From: Thermopolyspora flexuosa | GTDB taxonomy: Bacteria > Actinomycetota > Actinomycetes > Streptosporangiales > Streptosporangiaceae | DNA: 64,000 bases | Assembly: GCF_006716785.1 (NCBI RefSeq) | Contig: NZ_VFPQ01000001.1 | Coordinates: forward strand, 1,984,001-2,048,000 | Direction of reading: 5' to 3' | Shown: positions 25,413-34,556 of the stretch, piece after piece | Layout: each line of letters opens with the position of its first letter | Numbering within the stretch: position 1 is the first letter of the stretch | Notes under the pieces: model-generated | Told to the model about the DNA's origin: nothing | The model's input: only the letters and a program-made list of their open reading frames with translations | The model's database searches: none | Program-made: the position numbers and the translations under genes

Positions 25413-26801
25413 GTGCAGACCAGCGCTCCCGCATACGACGCCGGACCGCTGCTCGCCATCGCGGGCGCCGCGGTCCTGCTTCTGCTCTTTTTGATCATCC
25501 GGCTTCGCCTGCACGCCTTCGTGGCGCTGGTGCTGGTCAGTTTCCTCACCGCCCTCGCGACGCGCGTGCCCCCGGCGGAGGTCGTCCCGACCATGCTCGA
25601 GGGCTTCGGCGGCACCCTCGCCGGGGTGGCCCTGCTGGTCGGCCTGGGTGCCATGATCGGGCGGCTGCTGGAGGTCACGGGCGGTGCCGACGTGCTCGCC
25701 CACACCCTCATCGACCGCTTCGGCGAGCGGCGCGCGCCGCTCGCGCTCGGCGTGGCGTCCCTGCTCTTCGGCTTCCCGATCTTCTTCGACGCCGGCCTCA
25801 TGGTGCTGCTGCCGATCATCCTGAGCGTCGCGCGCCGGTTCGGGGGATCCGTCCTGCTGTACGCGCTGCCCGCGGCGGGCGCGTTCGCGGTGATGCACGC
25901 CTTCGTGCCGCCGCACCCGGGCCCGGTCGCGGCCGCGGAGCTGATCGGCGCCGACATCGGCCTCGTGGTGGTCTTCGGCCTGCTCATCGGCATCCCCACC
26001 TGGTACCTGGCGAGCTACCTGTTCGGCCTGTTCACCGGGCGGCGGCTGGTGCTGCCGGTGCCCGACACCTTCGCCACCCAGGACGGCGAGGACGCCGAGG
26101 CCGCGCGGGCGAACGCGCCGCGGTTCGGCACCGTGCTGTTCATCCTCCTGCTGCCGCTGGCGCTGATCTTCCTCAACACGGGGCTGAACACCCTCGCCAC
26201 CGCCGGGGTGGTGGACGGCGACGCCGCGTGGGTCCAGGCGCTCCGGATGATCGGATAGACCCCCGTCGCGCTGCTGATCACCGTCCTGATCGCGATGTGG
26301 GTGCTCGGCGGCGGCCGCCGTACCCGCGAGCAGGTGGAGAAGCTCGTCGACCAGGCGCTCGGCCCGATCTGCGCGATCATCCTGATCACCGGCGCGGGCG
26401 GCATGTTCGGCGGCGTGCTGCGGGCGAGCGGGATCGGCGACGCGCTCTCCTCCAGCCTCGACTCGCTCGGCCTCCCGGTGATCGTGGCCGCGTTCGTGGT
26501 CGCCACCTGCCTGCGCGTCGCGCAGGGCTCGGCGACCGTCGCGCTCACCACGACCGGCGGGCTGATGGCCCCGGCGATCGAGGCCACCTCCGGGCTGAGC
26601 GGCGTCGACCTGGCCCTGATCGTCATCGCGATCGCCTGCGGCTCCACGGTGCTGTCGCACGTGAACGACTCGGGCTTCTGGCTGGTCGGCCGGTTCTTCG
26701 GCATGGACGTCAAGACCACGCTGAAGACCTGGACGGTGATGGAGACGCTGATCGGCGTCGTGGGCTTCGCCTTCGCGTTCCTGCTCAGCCTGGTGCTCTG
26801 A
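25413..26801 (+). pseudogene. gntP: Gluconate:H+ symporter with in-frame TAG stop
   Basis: A GntP-family gluconate permease reading frame of 463 codons, interrupted once. GTG at 25413 follows AAGGAG. Family features are GPLLAIAGAAVLLLLFLIIR at the start, FGFPIFFDAGLMVLLPI, MHAFVPPHPGPVAAAELIGAD, ITGAGGMFGGVLRASGIG, VAQGSATVALTTTGGLMAPA and LSHVNDSGFWLVGRFFGM. At 26256-26258, codon 282 is TAG, between ALRMIG and TPVALLITVLIAM. The downstream frame is the same and perfectly conserved, and family members usually have Ser or Lys there, so a single TCG-to-TAG change is likely. A restart at ATG 26295 could make only the C-terminal half. It may be a recent pseudogene, a sequencing error or a stop that is read through. 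Confidence 0.88.
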
Positions 26802-26819
26802 ACCGGCCCTGACGGCAGC

Positions 26820-26848
26820 GCGCCCGGTCGCGCCTCGCGGCCGGGCGC
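26820..26848. terminator. Terminator between convergent gntP and gntR
   Basis: GCGCCCGG / CCGGGCGC stem (8 bp) with a 13-nt loop lies between the gntP stop and the gntR stop. Confidence 0.5.
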
Positions 26849-27588
26849 TAGCCGTCCTCCGGGGCGGGCGGCTCGTTCTCGAGCCCGGCGAGCCGGGCGA
26901 CCTCGTCGCGTACCTCGGCCACGATGCTGCGCATCGCCGCCTGGGCGACGTCGGCGAGCCCGGCGCCGATCGCGGAGGCGACGAGCGCGTGCAGCCGCAG
27001 CGCCTCGGGCCGCGGGCGGGCGGGCATGAGGTGGTGCACGGTGCGGCCGGTGAGCACCTCGGCGATCACGTCGCCCAGCCCGGCGAACATCTCATTGCCG
27101 GACTCGGCGAGCACCAGCCGGTGGAACTCGATGTCGTGCCGCAGGAACGTGTCGAGGTCCCCGGCCTCGCCGGTGGCGGTCAGCAGCTCGCTCAGCTCGG
27201 CGAGCCGGGCCCGCCCGGCCTCGGACGCGCGCACCGCCGCCGCGGCGGCGGCCGCCGGCTCGACCGCGGCCCGCAGCTCGGTCAGCGACCGCAGCTGCGC
27301 GATCCTGCCCCGCCCGGCGAGCCGCCACCGGATGAGGTAGGGGTCGAACACGTTCCAGGCCGTGACCGGCTGGACCTTCACCCCGATCCGCGGCCGGCTC
27401 ACGACCAGGCCCATCGACTCCAGCACGCGCACCGCCTCACGGACCACGGTGCGGGACACCCCGAAGTCGGCCTCGAGCCGGTCCAGCGTGAACACGTGGC
27501 CGGGCCGGTAGTCGCCCGCCGCGATCGCGGGCCCCAGCACGGCGAGCACCCGGTTGTGCAGCGTCTCCGACCGGGCACCGTCGCGCAT
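26848..27588 (-). CDS. GntR/FadR-family (FCD domain) repressor of gluconate genes
   Basis: A 246-residue regulator. ATG 27588 is favoured because GAGGGGGG lies six bases upstream. Residues ~1-75 are a GntR winged helix (AAGDYRPGHVFTLDRLEADFG, then VSRTVVREAVRVLESMGLV). The rest is an all-helical FCD effector domain with the metal/ligand ladder RHDIEFHRLVLAESGNEMF and HHLMPARPRPEALRLHALVAS. It lies between gntP and gntK and is divergent from gntK across a palindrome (27662-27678) that also occurs before gntP. The simplest reading is a repressor released by gluconate or 6-phosphogluconate. The effector is inferred. Confidence 0.87.
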   Translation of the reverse strand: MRDGARSETLHNRVLAVLGPAIAAGDYRPGHVFTLDRLEADFGVSRTVVREAVRVLESMGLVVSRPRIGVKVQPVTAWNVFDPYLIRWRLAGRGRIAQLRSLTELRAAVEPAAAAAAAVRASEAGRARLAELSELLTATGEAGDLDTFLRHDIEFHRLVLAESGNEMFAGLGDVIAEVLTGRTVHHLMPARPRPEALRLHALVASAIGAGLADVAQAAMRSIVAEVRDEVARLAGLENEPPAPEDG

Positions 27589-27661
27589 CGACCGCCCCCC
27601 TCTCACCCGTGACGGCGCCGACCGAGCCGGGTGTCCGCCACGTCCCGCCGCCGCCTCCCTA

Positions 27662-27678
27662 TATTGGTATCACCAATA
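27662..27678. promoter_or_regulatory. GntR-type operator between gntR and gntK
   Basis: TATTGGT-ATC-ACCAATA, perfect 7-bp arms around a 3-bp centre, in the divergent gap and 38 bases before the gntK start. The near-identical copy before gntP supports a shared regulon. Confidence 0.8.
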
Positions 27679-27716
27679 GTCGGTACGGGACGTCGCAGCC
27701 ACACGGAAGGTCGGCC

Positions 27717-28223
27717 ATGGCAACGCATGTGATCGTGATGGGGGTGGCCGGCTCTGGCAAGAGCACGGTCGCCCGGTTGCTCGCGGACCGTCTGGGCCTG
27801 AGGTTCGCCGAGGCCGACCGCTTTCACCCGCCCGCCAACATCGCCAAGATGGAGCGCGGCGTCCCGCTCGACGACGCCGACCGGCTGCCCTGGCTGACCG
27901 ACCTCGCCGCGTGGATCCGCGACCGGGAGGCCGAGGGCGCCTCCACCGTGGTGGCCTGCTCGGCGCTCAAACGCCGATACCGCGACATCCTCCGCACCGG
28001 CGCGCCGGAGGTCTTCTTCGCCCACCTCGCCGGGACCGAGGAGGTGATCCGCGACCGGCTGGCGGCCCGCTCCGGGCACTTCTTCCCGCCCGCGCTGCTC
28101 AGCTCCCAGTTCCGCGACCTGGAGCCGCTGCAGCCCGACGAGCACGGGATCACGCTCGACGTGGCCGAGCCGCCGGAACGCCTCGCGGACCGGCTGGCGG
28201 CGCTGCTGGCCGCGAAGCAGTGA
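27717..28223 (+). CDS. gntK: Gluconokinase
   Basis: A 168-residue P-loop kinase that phosphorylates D-gluconate to 6-phosphogluconate, feeding the pentose-phosphate pathway. P-loop GVAGSGKST (residues 9-17), then FAEADRFHPPANIAKMERGVPLDDADRLPWL, which is the gluconate-binding family signature, ACSALKRRYRDILR, and ARSGHFFPPALLSSQFRDLEPLQ near the C-terminus. Length is typical. ATG 27717 has GGAAGG upstream. It is separated from gntP by the divergent repressor gene. Since gntP carries a stop codon, gluconate would have to enter by another permease or come from internal sources if gntK is still used. Confidence 0.93.
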   Translation: MATHVIVMGVAGSGKSTVARLLADRLGLRFAEADRFHPPANIAKMERGVPLDDADRLPWLTDLAAWIRDREAEGASTVVACSALKRRYRDILRTGAPEVFFAHLAGTEEVIRDRLAARSGHFFPPALLSSQFRDLEPLQPDEHGITLDVAEPPERLADRLAALLAAKQ

Positions 28224-28284
28224 CCGGGGACGCGCCCGCCCGGCCGTGCCGGTCGGCACCCGGCGACTCGGCCCGCCTGCGGGA

Positions 28285-29997
28285 TCAGACCTCGGCGCGA
28301 GGGGACGTCACGGCGTCGCCTCGCCGCACCTCGGCGATGCGGCCGTCCTCGAGGACCACGACCTGGTCGGCGAGGTGGAGGGTGGCCGGCCGGTGGGTGA
28401 TCCAGACGACGGTGCACCCGGCCAGCTCCGGGCGGAGCCGTTCCAGCAGCCGGGCCTCGGTGGCGGCGTCGAGCTGGCCGGTCACCTCGTCGCAGATCAG
28501 CAGCGCGGGCCGCCGCAGCAGCGCCTGGGCGAGGGCGAGACGCTGCAGCTGGCCGCCGGACAGATTGCCGCCGCGCTCGGTGAGCCGGGCGTGCAGGCCG
28601 TCGGGCAGCGCCCGGACGGTGTCGCCGAGCTCGACCGCCTCGATGACGTGCCACAGGTCGGCCTCGCCGGCGTCGGGCCGGGCGAGCCGCAGGTTCTCGG
28701 CGATGGTGCCGGAGAACACGAACGGCCGCTGGTCGACGAGCGCCACCCGGCGCCGCAGCTCGTCCTCGGGCAGCTCGCGCAGATCGACCCCGTCCAGGGT
28801 GATCCTGCCCGCGGTGGGGGAGACGCAGCGGGCCAGCAGGTAGCCGAGGGTGGACTTGCCGCTGCCGGTCACCCCGAGGATCGCCGTGGTCGAACCGGCG
28901 GCGAGGTCGAGGGTGACGTGGTCGAGCACCGGTACGGCACGGCCGCCCGGCCCCGGGTACCCGAAGCTCACCCCGCGCAGCCGTACCACCGCCCCCGCCG
29001 GATGCCGCGCCACGGCCGGGCCCGGGCCCGCCGGGGCCTGCGCGGCGGGCGCGGCGTCGACGATCGCGAACAGCCGCTGCGCGGCGGCCAGCGTGGTGCC
29101 GAAGGCGCTCGCGAACGCCTCCACCGCACTCAGCGCGGGCCCGAGCGCGACGGCGACCGCGATGGCCACCCACCACGCCTGCTGGTCGAGCCGCCCGTCC
29201 CGCCACAGGTACGCCCCGGCGACCGCCACCGCGCACACCGTCAGCGCGAGCACCGCCACGTTGGCCCCGCGCCGGGCAGCGGACCGCCCGGCCAGCGTGC
29301 GGGTGTACGCGCCCGCCTCGGCGTCGAGCCCGGCGAGCCGCGCACGCCGGCGCCCGAGGGCGCGAAGCTGCACCAGCTCGCGCAGCCCGCCGATGGTGTC
29401 GGTGAGGTGCGCGGCGATCCGCCCGCGGACCTGCTGCCGCCGCCGCGCCGCCTCCCGCAGCCGCCCCCGCCACAGCCCGGGTACGGCGAGCCCGGAGGCC
29501 GCGGCCCCGGCGAGCACGATCGCCCCGAGCAGCGGATGCGCGGCCACCGCGAGGTACCCGGCCGCGCCGAGCGAGACGACCGCCGCGGCGATCGCCGGTG
29601 CGATGGTGTGCGCGTAGAACACCTCGATCCGGTTGATGTCCTCGGTGGCCCGCGCGGTGAGGTCCCCGGACCGGTGCCGGTGCAGCACCCCCGGCGCCTG
29701 CCGCGCGAGGGCGTCGAAGAACACGGTCCGCAGCCGGGCCAGCACGGTGAACGCCACCCAGTGCCCCAGGTACTGCTCGCCGTAGTGCGCCGCCCCCTTG
29801 GCCGCGGCGAGCAGCAGGATCAGCCCCACCGTGCCCGCGACGCCCGGCGCGTCCGGGCCGCGCCCGGCCTGCCCGACCGCGTGCACCGCGGCCGCGAGCA
29901 CCCCGATCCCCAGGCCGAGCTGCACGACCCGCAGCGCCGTGGACGCCGCGAGCACGCCCGCGAACGGCCGGGCGAACGCGGCGAGCCGCCGGATCAT
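28285..29997 (-). CDS. ABC half-transporter (membrane domain fused to ATPase), second of pair
   Basis: A 570-residue type IV ABC half-transporter with N-terminal six-helix membrane domain and C-terminal nucleotide-binding domain. In the ATPase: Walker A GVTGSGKST, Q-loop LVDQRPF, signature LSGGQLQRLAL, Walker B LLICDEVTGQLD and a switch histidine in WITHRPATL. It pairs with the gene upstream, whose stop overlaps its start by 4 nt. Pairs of this kind are siderophore importers in the IrtAB/YbtPQ group, exporters, or CydDC. Sharing an operon with a FecCD permease, ATPase and metal-chelate binding protein favours iron-siderophore or other metal-chelate handling. It is the last gene of the operon. 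Confidence 0.83.
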   Translation of the reverse strand: MIRRLAAFARPFAGVLAASTALRVVQLGLGIGVLAAAVHAVGQAGRGPDAPGVAGTVGLILLLAAAKGAAHYGEQYLGHWVAFTVLARLRTVFFDALARQAPGVLHRHRSGDLTARATEDINRIEVFYAHTIAPAIAAAVVSLGAAGYLAVAAHPLLGAIVLAGAAASGLAVPGLWRGRLREAARRRQQVRGRIAAHLTDTIGGLRELVQLRALGRRRARLAGLDAEAGAYTRTLAGRSAARRGANVAVLALTVCAVAVAGAYLWRDGRLDQQAWWVAIAVAVALGPALSAVEAFASAFGTTLAAAQRLFAIVDAAPAAQAPAGPGPAVARHPAGAVVRLRGVSFGYPGPGGRAVPVLDHVTLDLAAGSTTAILGVTGSGKSTLGYLLARCVSPTAGRITLDGVDLRELPEDELRRRVALVDQRPFVFSGTIAENLRLARPDAGEADLWHVIEAVELGDTVRALPDGLHARLTERGGNLSGGQLQRLALAQALLRRPALLICDEVTGQLDAATEARLLERLRPELAGCTVVWITHRPATLHLADQVVVLEDGRIAEVRRGDAVTSPRAEV

Positions 29998-31631
29998 CGC
30001 GCCACCTCCCGCACCCCGGCCACCTCGACCACCCGGTCGGCGACCTCCATCACCGCCTCCGAATGCGTGGCCACGACGATGGTTCGCGTGCCGCGCAGCC
30101 GCCGCAGCGTGTCGATGACGAGCCGCTCGGACCGGGCGTCGATGTGCCCGGTCGGCTCGTCGAGCAGCAGCACGTCGGCGTCGACGAGCAGCGCCCGCGC
30201 GAGCGCCAGCCGCTGCGCCTGCCCGCCGGAGAGGGTGAGCCCCTCCTCGCCGACCCGCGCGTCCAGCCCGCCCGGCATCGCCTCCACCTCCTCGGCCAGG
30301 TGCGCCTCCCGCAGCACCGACCACATCCGCTCCTCGTCGGCGTCCGGATCGGCGAGCCGCAGGTTGCCCGCCACGGTTCCGGTGAACAGCCAGGCGCGCT
30401 GCGGCACGAGCACGGTACGCGCCGGTCCGCCGCCGCGCGCCGAGAGCCGCACCGTCCCGGCGCGGGGCGCGAGCTCCCCGGCGAGCACCGACAACAACGT
30501 CGACTTGCCTGCCCCGGACGGCCCGGCGAGCGCCACCATCTCCCCGTGGCCGACCCGCAGGTCGATCCCGTCGAGTACGGCGGGGCCGTCGCCGTGCCCG
30601 GCCACCACCCCGGCCAGCTCCACCGCGGCCTCGCCGTCACCCGCCCCCGGCGGCGGTACGGCACGGCGCTCCCCGGCCCCGGCGAGCGCCCGGACCACCT
30701 GGCGCTGCGCCGCCCGGCCCGCCATCGCGATGTAGAAGAACCCGCCCGCGACGCTGATCGGCTCGGTCAGCAGCAGCGAGATCGGCACCAGCGCGAGCGC
30801 CGTGCCGAGCGGGATCGCGCCCTCGGCGTGCCGTACCAGCGCGACCGCGGTGCCCGCCCCGATCAGCGCCCCGTAGAACGCCACGTCGGTGACGAGCAGC
30901 ACGAGCTGGTTGCCCGCGAGCAGCCGCATCGTGGCCCGCCGGTGCCGCTCGCTCTCCTCGGCGAGCAGCCGCGACCGCCGCTCGGCCGCGCCGAGCAGGG
31001 TGAGCAGCCGAAGCCCCTGGATCGACTCGAGGAACTGCGCCGCCAGCCGCCGCGACTGGGCCTGGTAGGCGGAGGTGGAGGCGCGGAACATGCGCTGGAA
31101 GCCCCCGATCACCACCGGCACCGCGGCCACCACCGCGAGCAGCACGGCCGCCGCGGCCGGGTCGACGACCACCGCGACCACCGCCACCACCACGAGCGGG
31201 GTGGTGACCGCCGCGACGAGCTCGCCGAGGAACCCGCCCCGCCACGCCGCGACCTTGGCGGCCCCGTCGGTGGCGAGCGAGGCGAGCGACCCGGTGACCG
31301 GCTCGCCGTCCGGCCGGGGCTCGCCGAGCGGGCCGCGGGCGAGGATCGCCGCGTGGATGCGCGCCCGCACCGCGGTCTCGGCGACCGCCTCGCCCGCCCC
31401 GCCCGCCCGGCCCTGGCCGAGCACCCCGGCGACGGCGAGCACGATCCCGGCCGCCATCAGCGCCGGTGGCCGCCACCCGATCGCGCCGCCGCCGGTCACC
31501 GCGTCGACGAGGCCGCCGATGCCCAGGTAGGTCAGGCACAGCCCGGCCGCGCTCAGCCAGCCGCAGGCCACCGCGGCCATGACGTGGCCGCGCACCGGCA
31601 GCTCCAGCCGGGCCGGCGCCGCCCCGCTCAT
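29994..31631 (-). CDS. ABC half-transporter (membrane domain fused to ATPase), first of pair
   Basis: A 545-residue ABC half-transporter. The membrane domain spans about residues 1-300 (VMAAVACGWLSAAGLCLTYL, VVVAVVAVVVDPAAAAVLLA) and the nucleotide-binding domain about 330-545: Walker A GPSGAGKST, signature LSGGQAQRLALARALL, Walker B VLLLDEPTGHID, and THSEAV with the switch histidine. ATG 31631 overlaps the stop of the binding-protein gene and its own stop overlaps the next ABC gene, so coupling is tight. It very likely forms a heterodimer with the following gene product. IrtAB/YbtPQ-type siderophore import is the favoured role, and export or CydDC-like thiol transport are alternatives. Confidence 0.83.
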   Translation of the reverse strand: MSGAAPARLELPVRGHVMAAVACGWLSAAGLCLTYLGIGGLVDAVTGGGAIGWRPPALMAAGIVLAVAGVLGQGRAGGAGEAVAETAVRARIHAAILARGPLGEPRPDGEPVTGSLASLATDGAAKVAAWRGGFLGELVAAVTTPLVVVAVVAVVVDPAAAAVLLAVVAAVPVVIGGFQRMFRASTSAYQAQSRRLAAQFLESIQGLRLLTLLGAAERRSRLLAEESERHRRATMRLLAGNQLVLLVTDVAFYGALIGAGTAVALVRHAEGAIPLGTALALVPISLLLTEPISVAGGFFYIAMAGRAAQRQVVRALAGAGERRAVPPPGAGDGEAAVELAGVVAGHGDGPAVLDGIDLRVGHGEMVALAGPSGAGKSTLLSVLAGELAPRAGTVRLSARGGGPARTVLVPQRAWLFTGTVAGNLRLADPDADEERMWSVLREAHLAEEVEAMPGGLDARVGEEGLTLSGGQAQRLALARALLVDADVLLLDEPTGHIDARSERLVIDTLRRLRGTRTIVVATHSEAVMEVADRVVEVAGVREVAR

Positions 31632-32623
31632 CGCATCGCCTCCGGGTGCAGCCAGCGGGCGATCTCCTCCAGGCCGTCGGCGAGCCGTACGCCGCCGGTG
31701 GCGTAGGAGATCCGGGCGGGCAGCAGCCTGACCCGGCCCTGCCGTACCGCGGGCAGCTCGGCCACGGCCGGGTCGTCGAGCAGCGCCCGGAACGAGTCGC
31801 GGCCGCGGCCGGTGACGTCGACGAGCAGGATCGCGTCCGGCCGCGCCGCGATCAGCCGCTCGGCGGTGACCGGGCCGGTGGTGCGCCACCCGATGCGCTC
31901 GGCGACCAGGTCGCCGCCCGCGCGCCGTACCAGGTCGGAGGTGAGCACGTCGGCCGCGTTGAGGAACGGCCGGTCGGCCTGGTTCGACAGGATCGCCACG
32001 CCGGGCCGTTCGGTGACGCCGGCGATCTTCTCGGCCACGGCGGCGGCCCGGCGGTCGAGCTCGGCGACGAGATCGCGGGCCTTGGCCTCGGCGTCGAGGG
32101 CCCGGCCGAGCACGGTGAGGTTCCGCTCGACCTCCTCGAGGGTGCGCCAGCCGTTGGTGATGGCGATCATCGGGATGCCGGCCTGGGCGAGCACCTCGCG
32201 GGCGTCCTGCTCGCCGCCGTGCCGGGTGGTGAGCAGGATCAGGTCCGGTTTGAGGGAGATGATCTGCTCGGGATCGGGGTCGGTGCCCGGCGGCAGCTTG
32301 ACCGGGACGGACGCCATCGCCTCGGCGTGGCTCGACAGCGACGGGTTGGCGGCCGAGGCCGGGACCGCGGCGAGCCGTCCGGCGCCGGCCAGCTCCACGG
32401 CGGCCTCGGCCACGTCCGGGGAGAGCGCGGCGATCCGGGTCGGCCGGGCCGGTACGGTCACCCGCTGCGGCGGGTCGCCGGGGACCTCGACGGTGCGCGG
32501 GTAGGCGGCATCGGCCTGCCCGGCCGGCGCGGCGGGGGAGGCGTCGCCCCGGTCCGGGGCGCAGCCGGTCAGCAGGGACAGGCCGAGCACGGCGGCGGCC
32601 GGCCCGGCGAGCAGGTGTTTCAC
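31628..32623 (-). CDS. Metal-chelate/siderophore-binding lipoprotein (FecB/BtuF type)
   Basis: A 331-residue periplasmic-binding-type lipoprotein. The signal peptide (MKHLLAGPAAAVLGLSLLTGC) gives lipobox LTGC. The class III binding fold is recognisable: TRIAALSPDVAEAAVELAGAG, then DPEQIISLKPDLILLTTRHG, the backbone helix segment between lobes (LDAEAKARDLVAELDRRAAA), and ARPDAILLVDVTGRG. It would hand an iron-siderophore, heme or cobalamin-like ligand to the FecCD permease. GTG at 32623 overlaps the ATPase stop (GTGA), and its stop overlaps the first ABC half-transporter. The ligand cannot be told from sequence. Conserved Arg/His residues for heme are not evident, so a siderophore is my first choice. 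Confidence 0.85.
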   Translation of the reverse strand: MKHLLAGPAAAVLGLSLLTGCAPDRGDASPAAPAGQADAAYPRTVEVPGDPPQRVTVPARPTRIAALSPDVAEAAVELAGAGRLAAVPASAANPSLSSHAEAMASVPVKLPPGTDPDPEQIISLKPDLILLTTRHGGEQDAREVLAQAGIPMIAITNGWRTLEEVERNLTVLGRALDAEAKARDLVAELDRRAAAVAEKIAGVTERPGVAILSNQADRPFLNAADVLTSDLVRRAGGDLVAERIGWRTTGPVTAERLIAARPDAILLVDVTGRGRDSFRALLDDPAVAELPAVRQGRVRLLPARISYATGGVRLADGLEEIARWLHPEAMR

Positions 32624-33393
32624 GTGTTCTCCAGTGCGGTCACGGTGAGGGATTCGGTCAGGTCGTCGCGGCGGACCACCGCGCGCACGCCGTACGCCGC
32701 GGCGAGGTGGTCCGGGGTGAGCACGTCCGCCGGTGGCCCGGCGGCGAGCACCCGGCCGCGGGCGAGCAGGGCGAGCTCGGTGCAGTGGCGCGCGGCGAGG
32801 TTGAGGTCGTGCAGTACGGCGAGCACGGTCCGGCCCGCGTCGGCGCAGGCCCGCAGCAGCCGCAGTACGGCGAGCCGGTGGCGCAGGTCGAGCGCGGAGA
32901 GCGGCTCGTCGGCGAGCAGCACCGGGGTGTCCTGGGCGAGCGCCTTGGCGAGCAGCACGAGCCGGCGTTCCCCGCCGGAGAGGGTGGCGATGGAGCGGTC
33001 GGCGAGGTGGATGGTGCCGGTGGCGGTCATCGCCCGCTCGGCCGCCTCGTGGTCGGCTGGCCCCTCGACGGCCATCCGGCCGAGGTGCGGGTGCCGTCCC
33101 ATGAGCACCACCTGGTAGGCGGTGAACGGGAACGCGACCGTGGCCTCCTGCGGCAGGTAGGCGATGCGGCGGGCGAGCTCCCCGGGCCGCATGTCGTGCA
33201 CGGGCCGCCCGTCGAGCAGCACCCGGCCGCGCGCGGGGCGGTGCAGCCCGGCGATCGTGCGCAGCAGGGTCGATTTGCCCGCGCCGTTCGGGCCGACGAG
33301 CCCGAGCAGCCGCCCGGGCGGCACGGCGAGGTCGACCCCGTCGAGGATCACCGTCGTCCCGGCGGTGACCCGCAGGCCGTCGACCACGATCAT
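32620..33393 (-). CDS. ABC transporter ATP-binding protein, FecE/HmuV type
   Basis: A 257-residue ATPase for a type II importer. Walker A GPNGAGKST, Q-loop YLPQEATVAFPF (family-typical), signature LSGGERRLVLLAKAL, Walker B VLLADEPLSALD, and LHDLNLAARHC with the switch histidine. VLMGRHPHLGRM resembles the HmuV/FecE conserved stretch. ATG 33393 overlaps the permease stop by 4 nt and its own stop overlaps the binding-protein gene, in the order permease, ATPase, binding protein. It should form the BtuCD-like complex with the FecCD protein. Confidence 0.9.
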   Translation of the reverse strand: MIVVDGLRVTAGTTVILDGVDLAVPPGRLLGLVGPNGAGKSTLLRTIAGLHRPARGRVLLDGRPVHDMRPGELARRIAYLPQEATVAFPFTAYQVVLMGRHPHLGRMAVEGPADHEAAERAMTATGTIHLADRSIATLSGGERRLVLLAKALAQDTPVLLADEPLSALDLRHRLAVLRLLRACADAGRTVLAVLHDLNLAARHCTELALLARGRVLAAGPPADVLTPDHLAAAYGVRAVVRRDDLTESLTVTALENT

Positions 33394-34535
33394 GCGACGG
33401 CCCTCCGGCGGGACCACAGCACGAGCCCGAGGAAGGCCGGCGCGCCGACGAGCGCGGTGACCACCCCGGTCTGCAGGGCCAGTGGGGCGATCAGCAGCCG
33501 TGCCGCCGTGTCGGCCGTCACCAGGAACGCCGCGCCGAGCAGCGCGCTCGCGGGCAGCAGCAGGCGGTGGTCGGGACCGGCGAGCAGCCGGATCACGTGC
33601 GGGGCCACCAGCCCCACGAACCCGATCACGCCGCTCACCGCCACGGCCACCCCGGTGAGCAGCGAGGCGAGCGCGAGCAGCACGCCCCGGGTACGGGGCA
33701 CGTCCACGCCGCCGGTGCGGGCGGCGTCATCGCCGAGCAGCATGACGTTGAGGTCCCGGGCGAGCAGCGCGGTGGCCGCGATCCCGGCGAGCACCGGCGC
33801 CAGCACGAGCTGCACGTGCTCCCACGTGCGGGCGTCGAGGTCGCCCTGCAGCCAGAACACGATCCCGCGCAGCGCCCGCTCGTCCGGGGCGTTCGCCACC
33901 AGCGCGGACACCACCGCCCCGAGCAGCGCGTTGAGCGCGATGCCCACCAGCAGCACCGTGGCGAGGCCGCGGGCGCGGCTCACCGCGGCGATGCCGTGCA
34001 CCAGCCCTGCCGTGAGCAGGGCCCCGGCGAACGCGGCGGCGGGCAGCGCGAGCGTCCCGGCCGCGCCGTAGGTGATCGCGAGCACGGCCCCGACCGCGGC
34101 CCCGGCCGACACCCCGGTCACCCCGGGCTCGGCGAGCGGGTTCCGGAACAGCGCCTGCATCACCGCGCCCGCCGTGCCGAGGGCGGCCCCGACCAGCGCG
34201 GCCGTGATCACGCGCGGCAGCCGGATGTTGCCGACGACCAGCGCCTCCTGTGTCGTCACCTCACCCACGGGCAGCCCGAGCCGTCCGGCGAGGATCGCCA
34301 CCACGTCGCCCACCGGGATCGCGACCGGCCCGAGCGCGACCGCCGCGCCGCCCGCGACGGCGAGCAGCACGAGCAGCCCGCCCAGCGTCGCGACGGCCGT
34401 GACGAGCGTGTTCCGGCGGTGCCGTACGCGCGGCGGCCGGTCGGGGGGATCGGCGGATGTGGGGTGGGGCACTGGGGAGGCCGGGATCTCCGGCGCCACC
34501 CGTAACGCCTGATCGGCGGTTGCTTCCTTCGACAT
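33390..34535 (-). CDS. FecCD-type iron-chelate/heme ABC permease
   Basis: A 381-residue permease of the BtuC/FecCD family with about ten helices. Markers: IRLPRVITAALVGAALGTAGAVMQALFRNPLAEPGVTGVSAG (RLPR and NPLAEP-G-SAG are the family signature), LVGIALNALLGAVVSAL, W-QGDLDARTW, and the C-terminal VGFVGLVAPHVIRLLAGPDHRLLLP. A ~45-residue polar N-terminal extension precedes the first helix. ATG 34535 is used, and ATG 34553 is an in-frame alternative that overlaps the metal-regulator-like box. It is the first gene of a five-gene operon with 4-nt overlaps throughout. Dimer formation is expected since only one permease is present. Confidence 0.9.
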   Translation of the reverse strand: MSKEATADQALRVAPEIPASPVPHPTSADPPDRPPRVRHRRNTLVTAVATLGGLLVLLAVAGGAAVALGPVAIPVGDVVAILAGRLGLPVGEVTTQEALVVGNIRLPRVITAALVGAALGTAGAVMQALFRNPLAEPGVTGVSAGAAVGAVLAITYGAAGTLALPAAAFAGALLTAGLVHGIAAVSRARGLATVLLVGIALNALLGAVVSALVANAPDERALRGIVFWLQGDLDARTWEHVQLVLAPVLAGIAATALLARDLNVMLLGDDAARTGGVDVPRTRGVLLALASLLTGVAVAVSGVIGFVGLVAPHVIRLLAGPDHRLLLPASALLGAAFLVTADTAARLLIAPLALQTGVVTALVGAPAFLGLVLWSRRRAVA

Positions 34536-34556
34536 ACGCCCATACCTTGGCATAGT

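Noticed and set aside
28285-31631. Assignment of the ABC pair as CydDC
   Set aside because: No cytochrome bd genes (cydAB) adjoin it, and it is translationally coupled to a metal-chelate importer. CydDC remains only an alternative.
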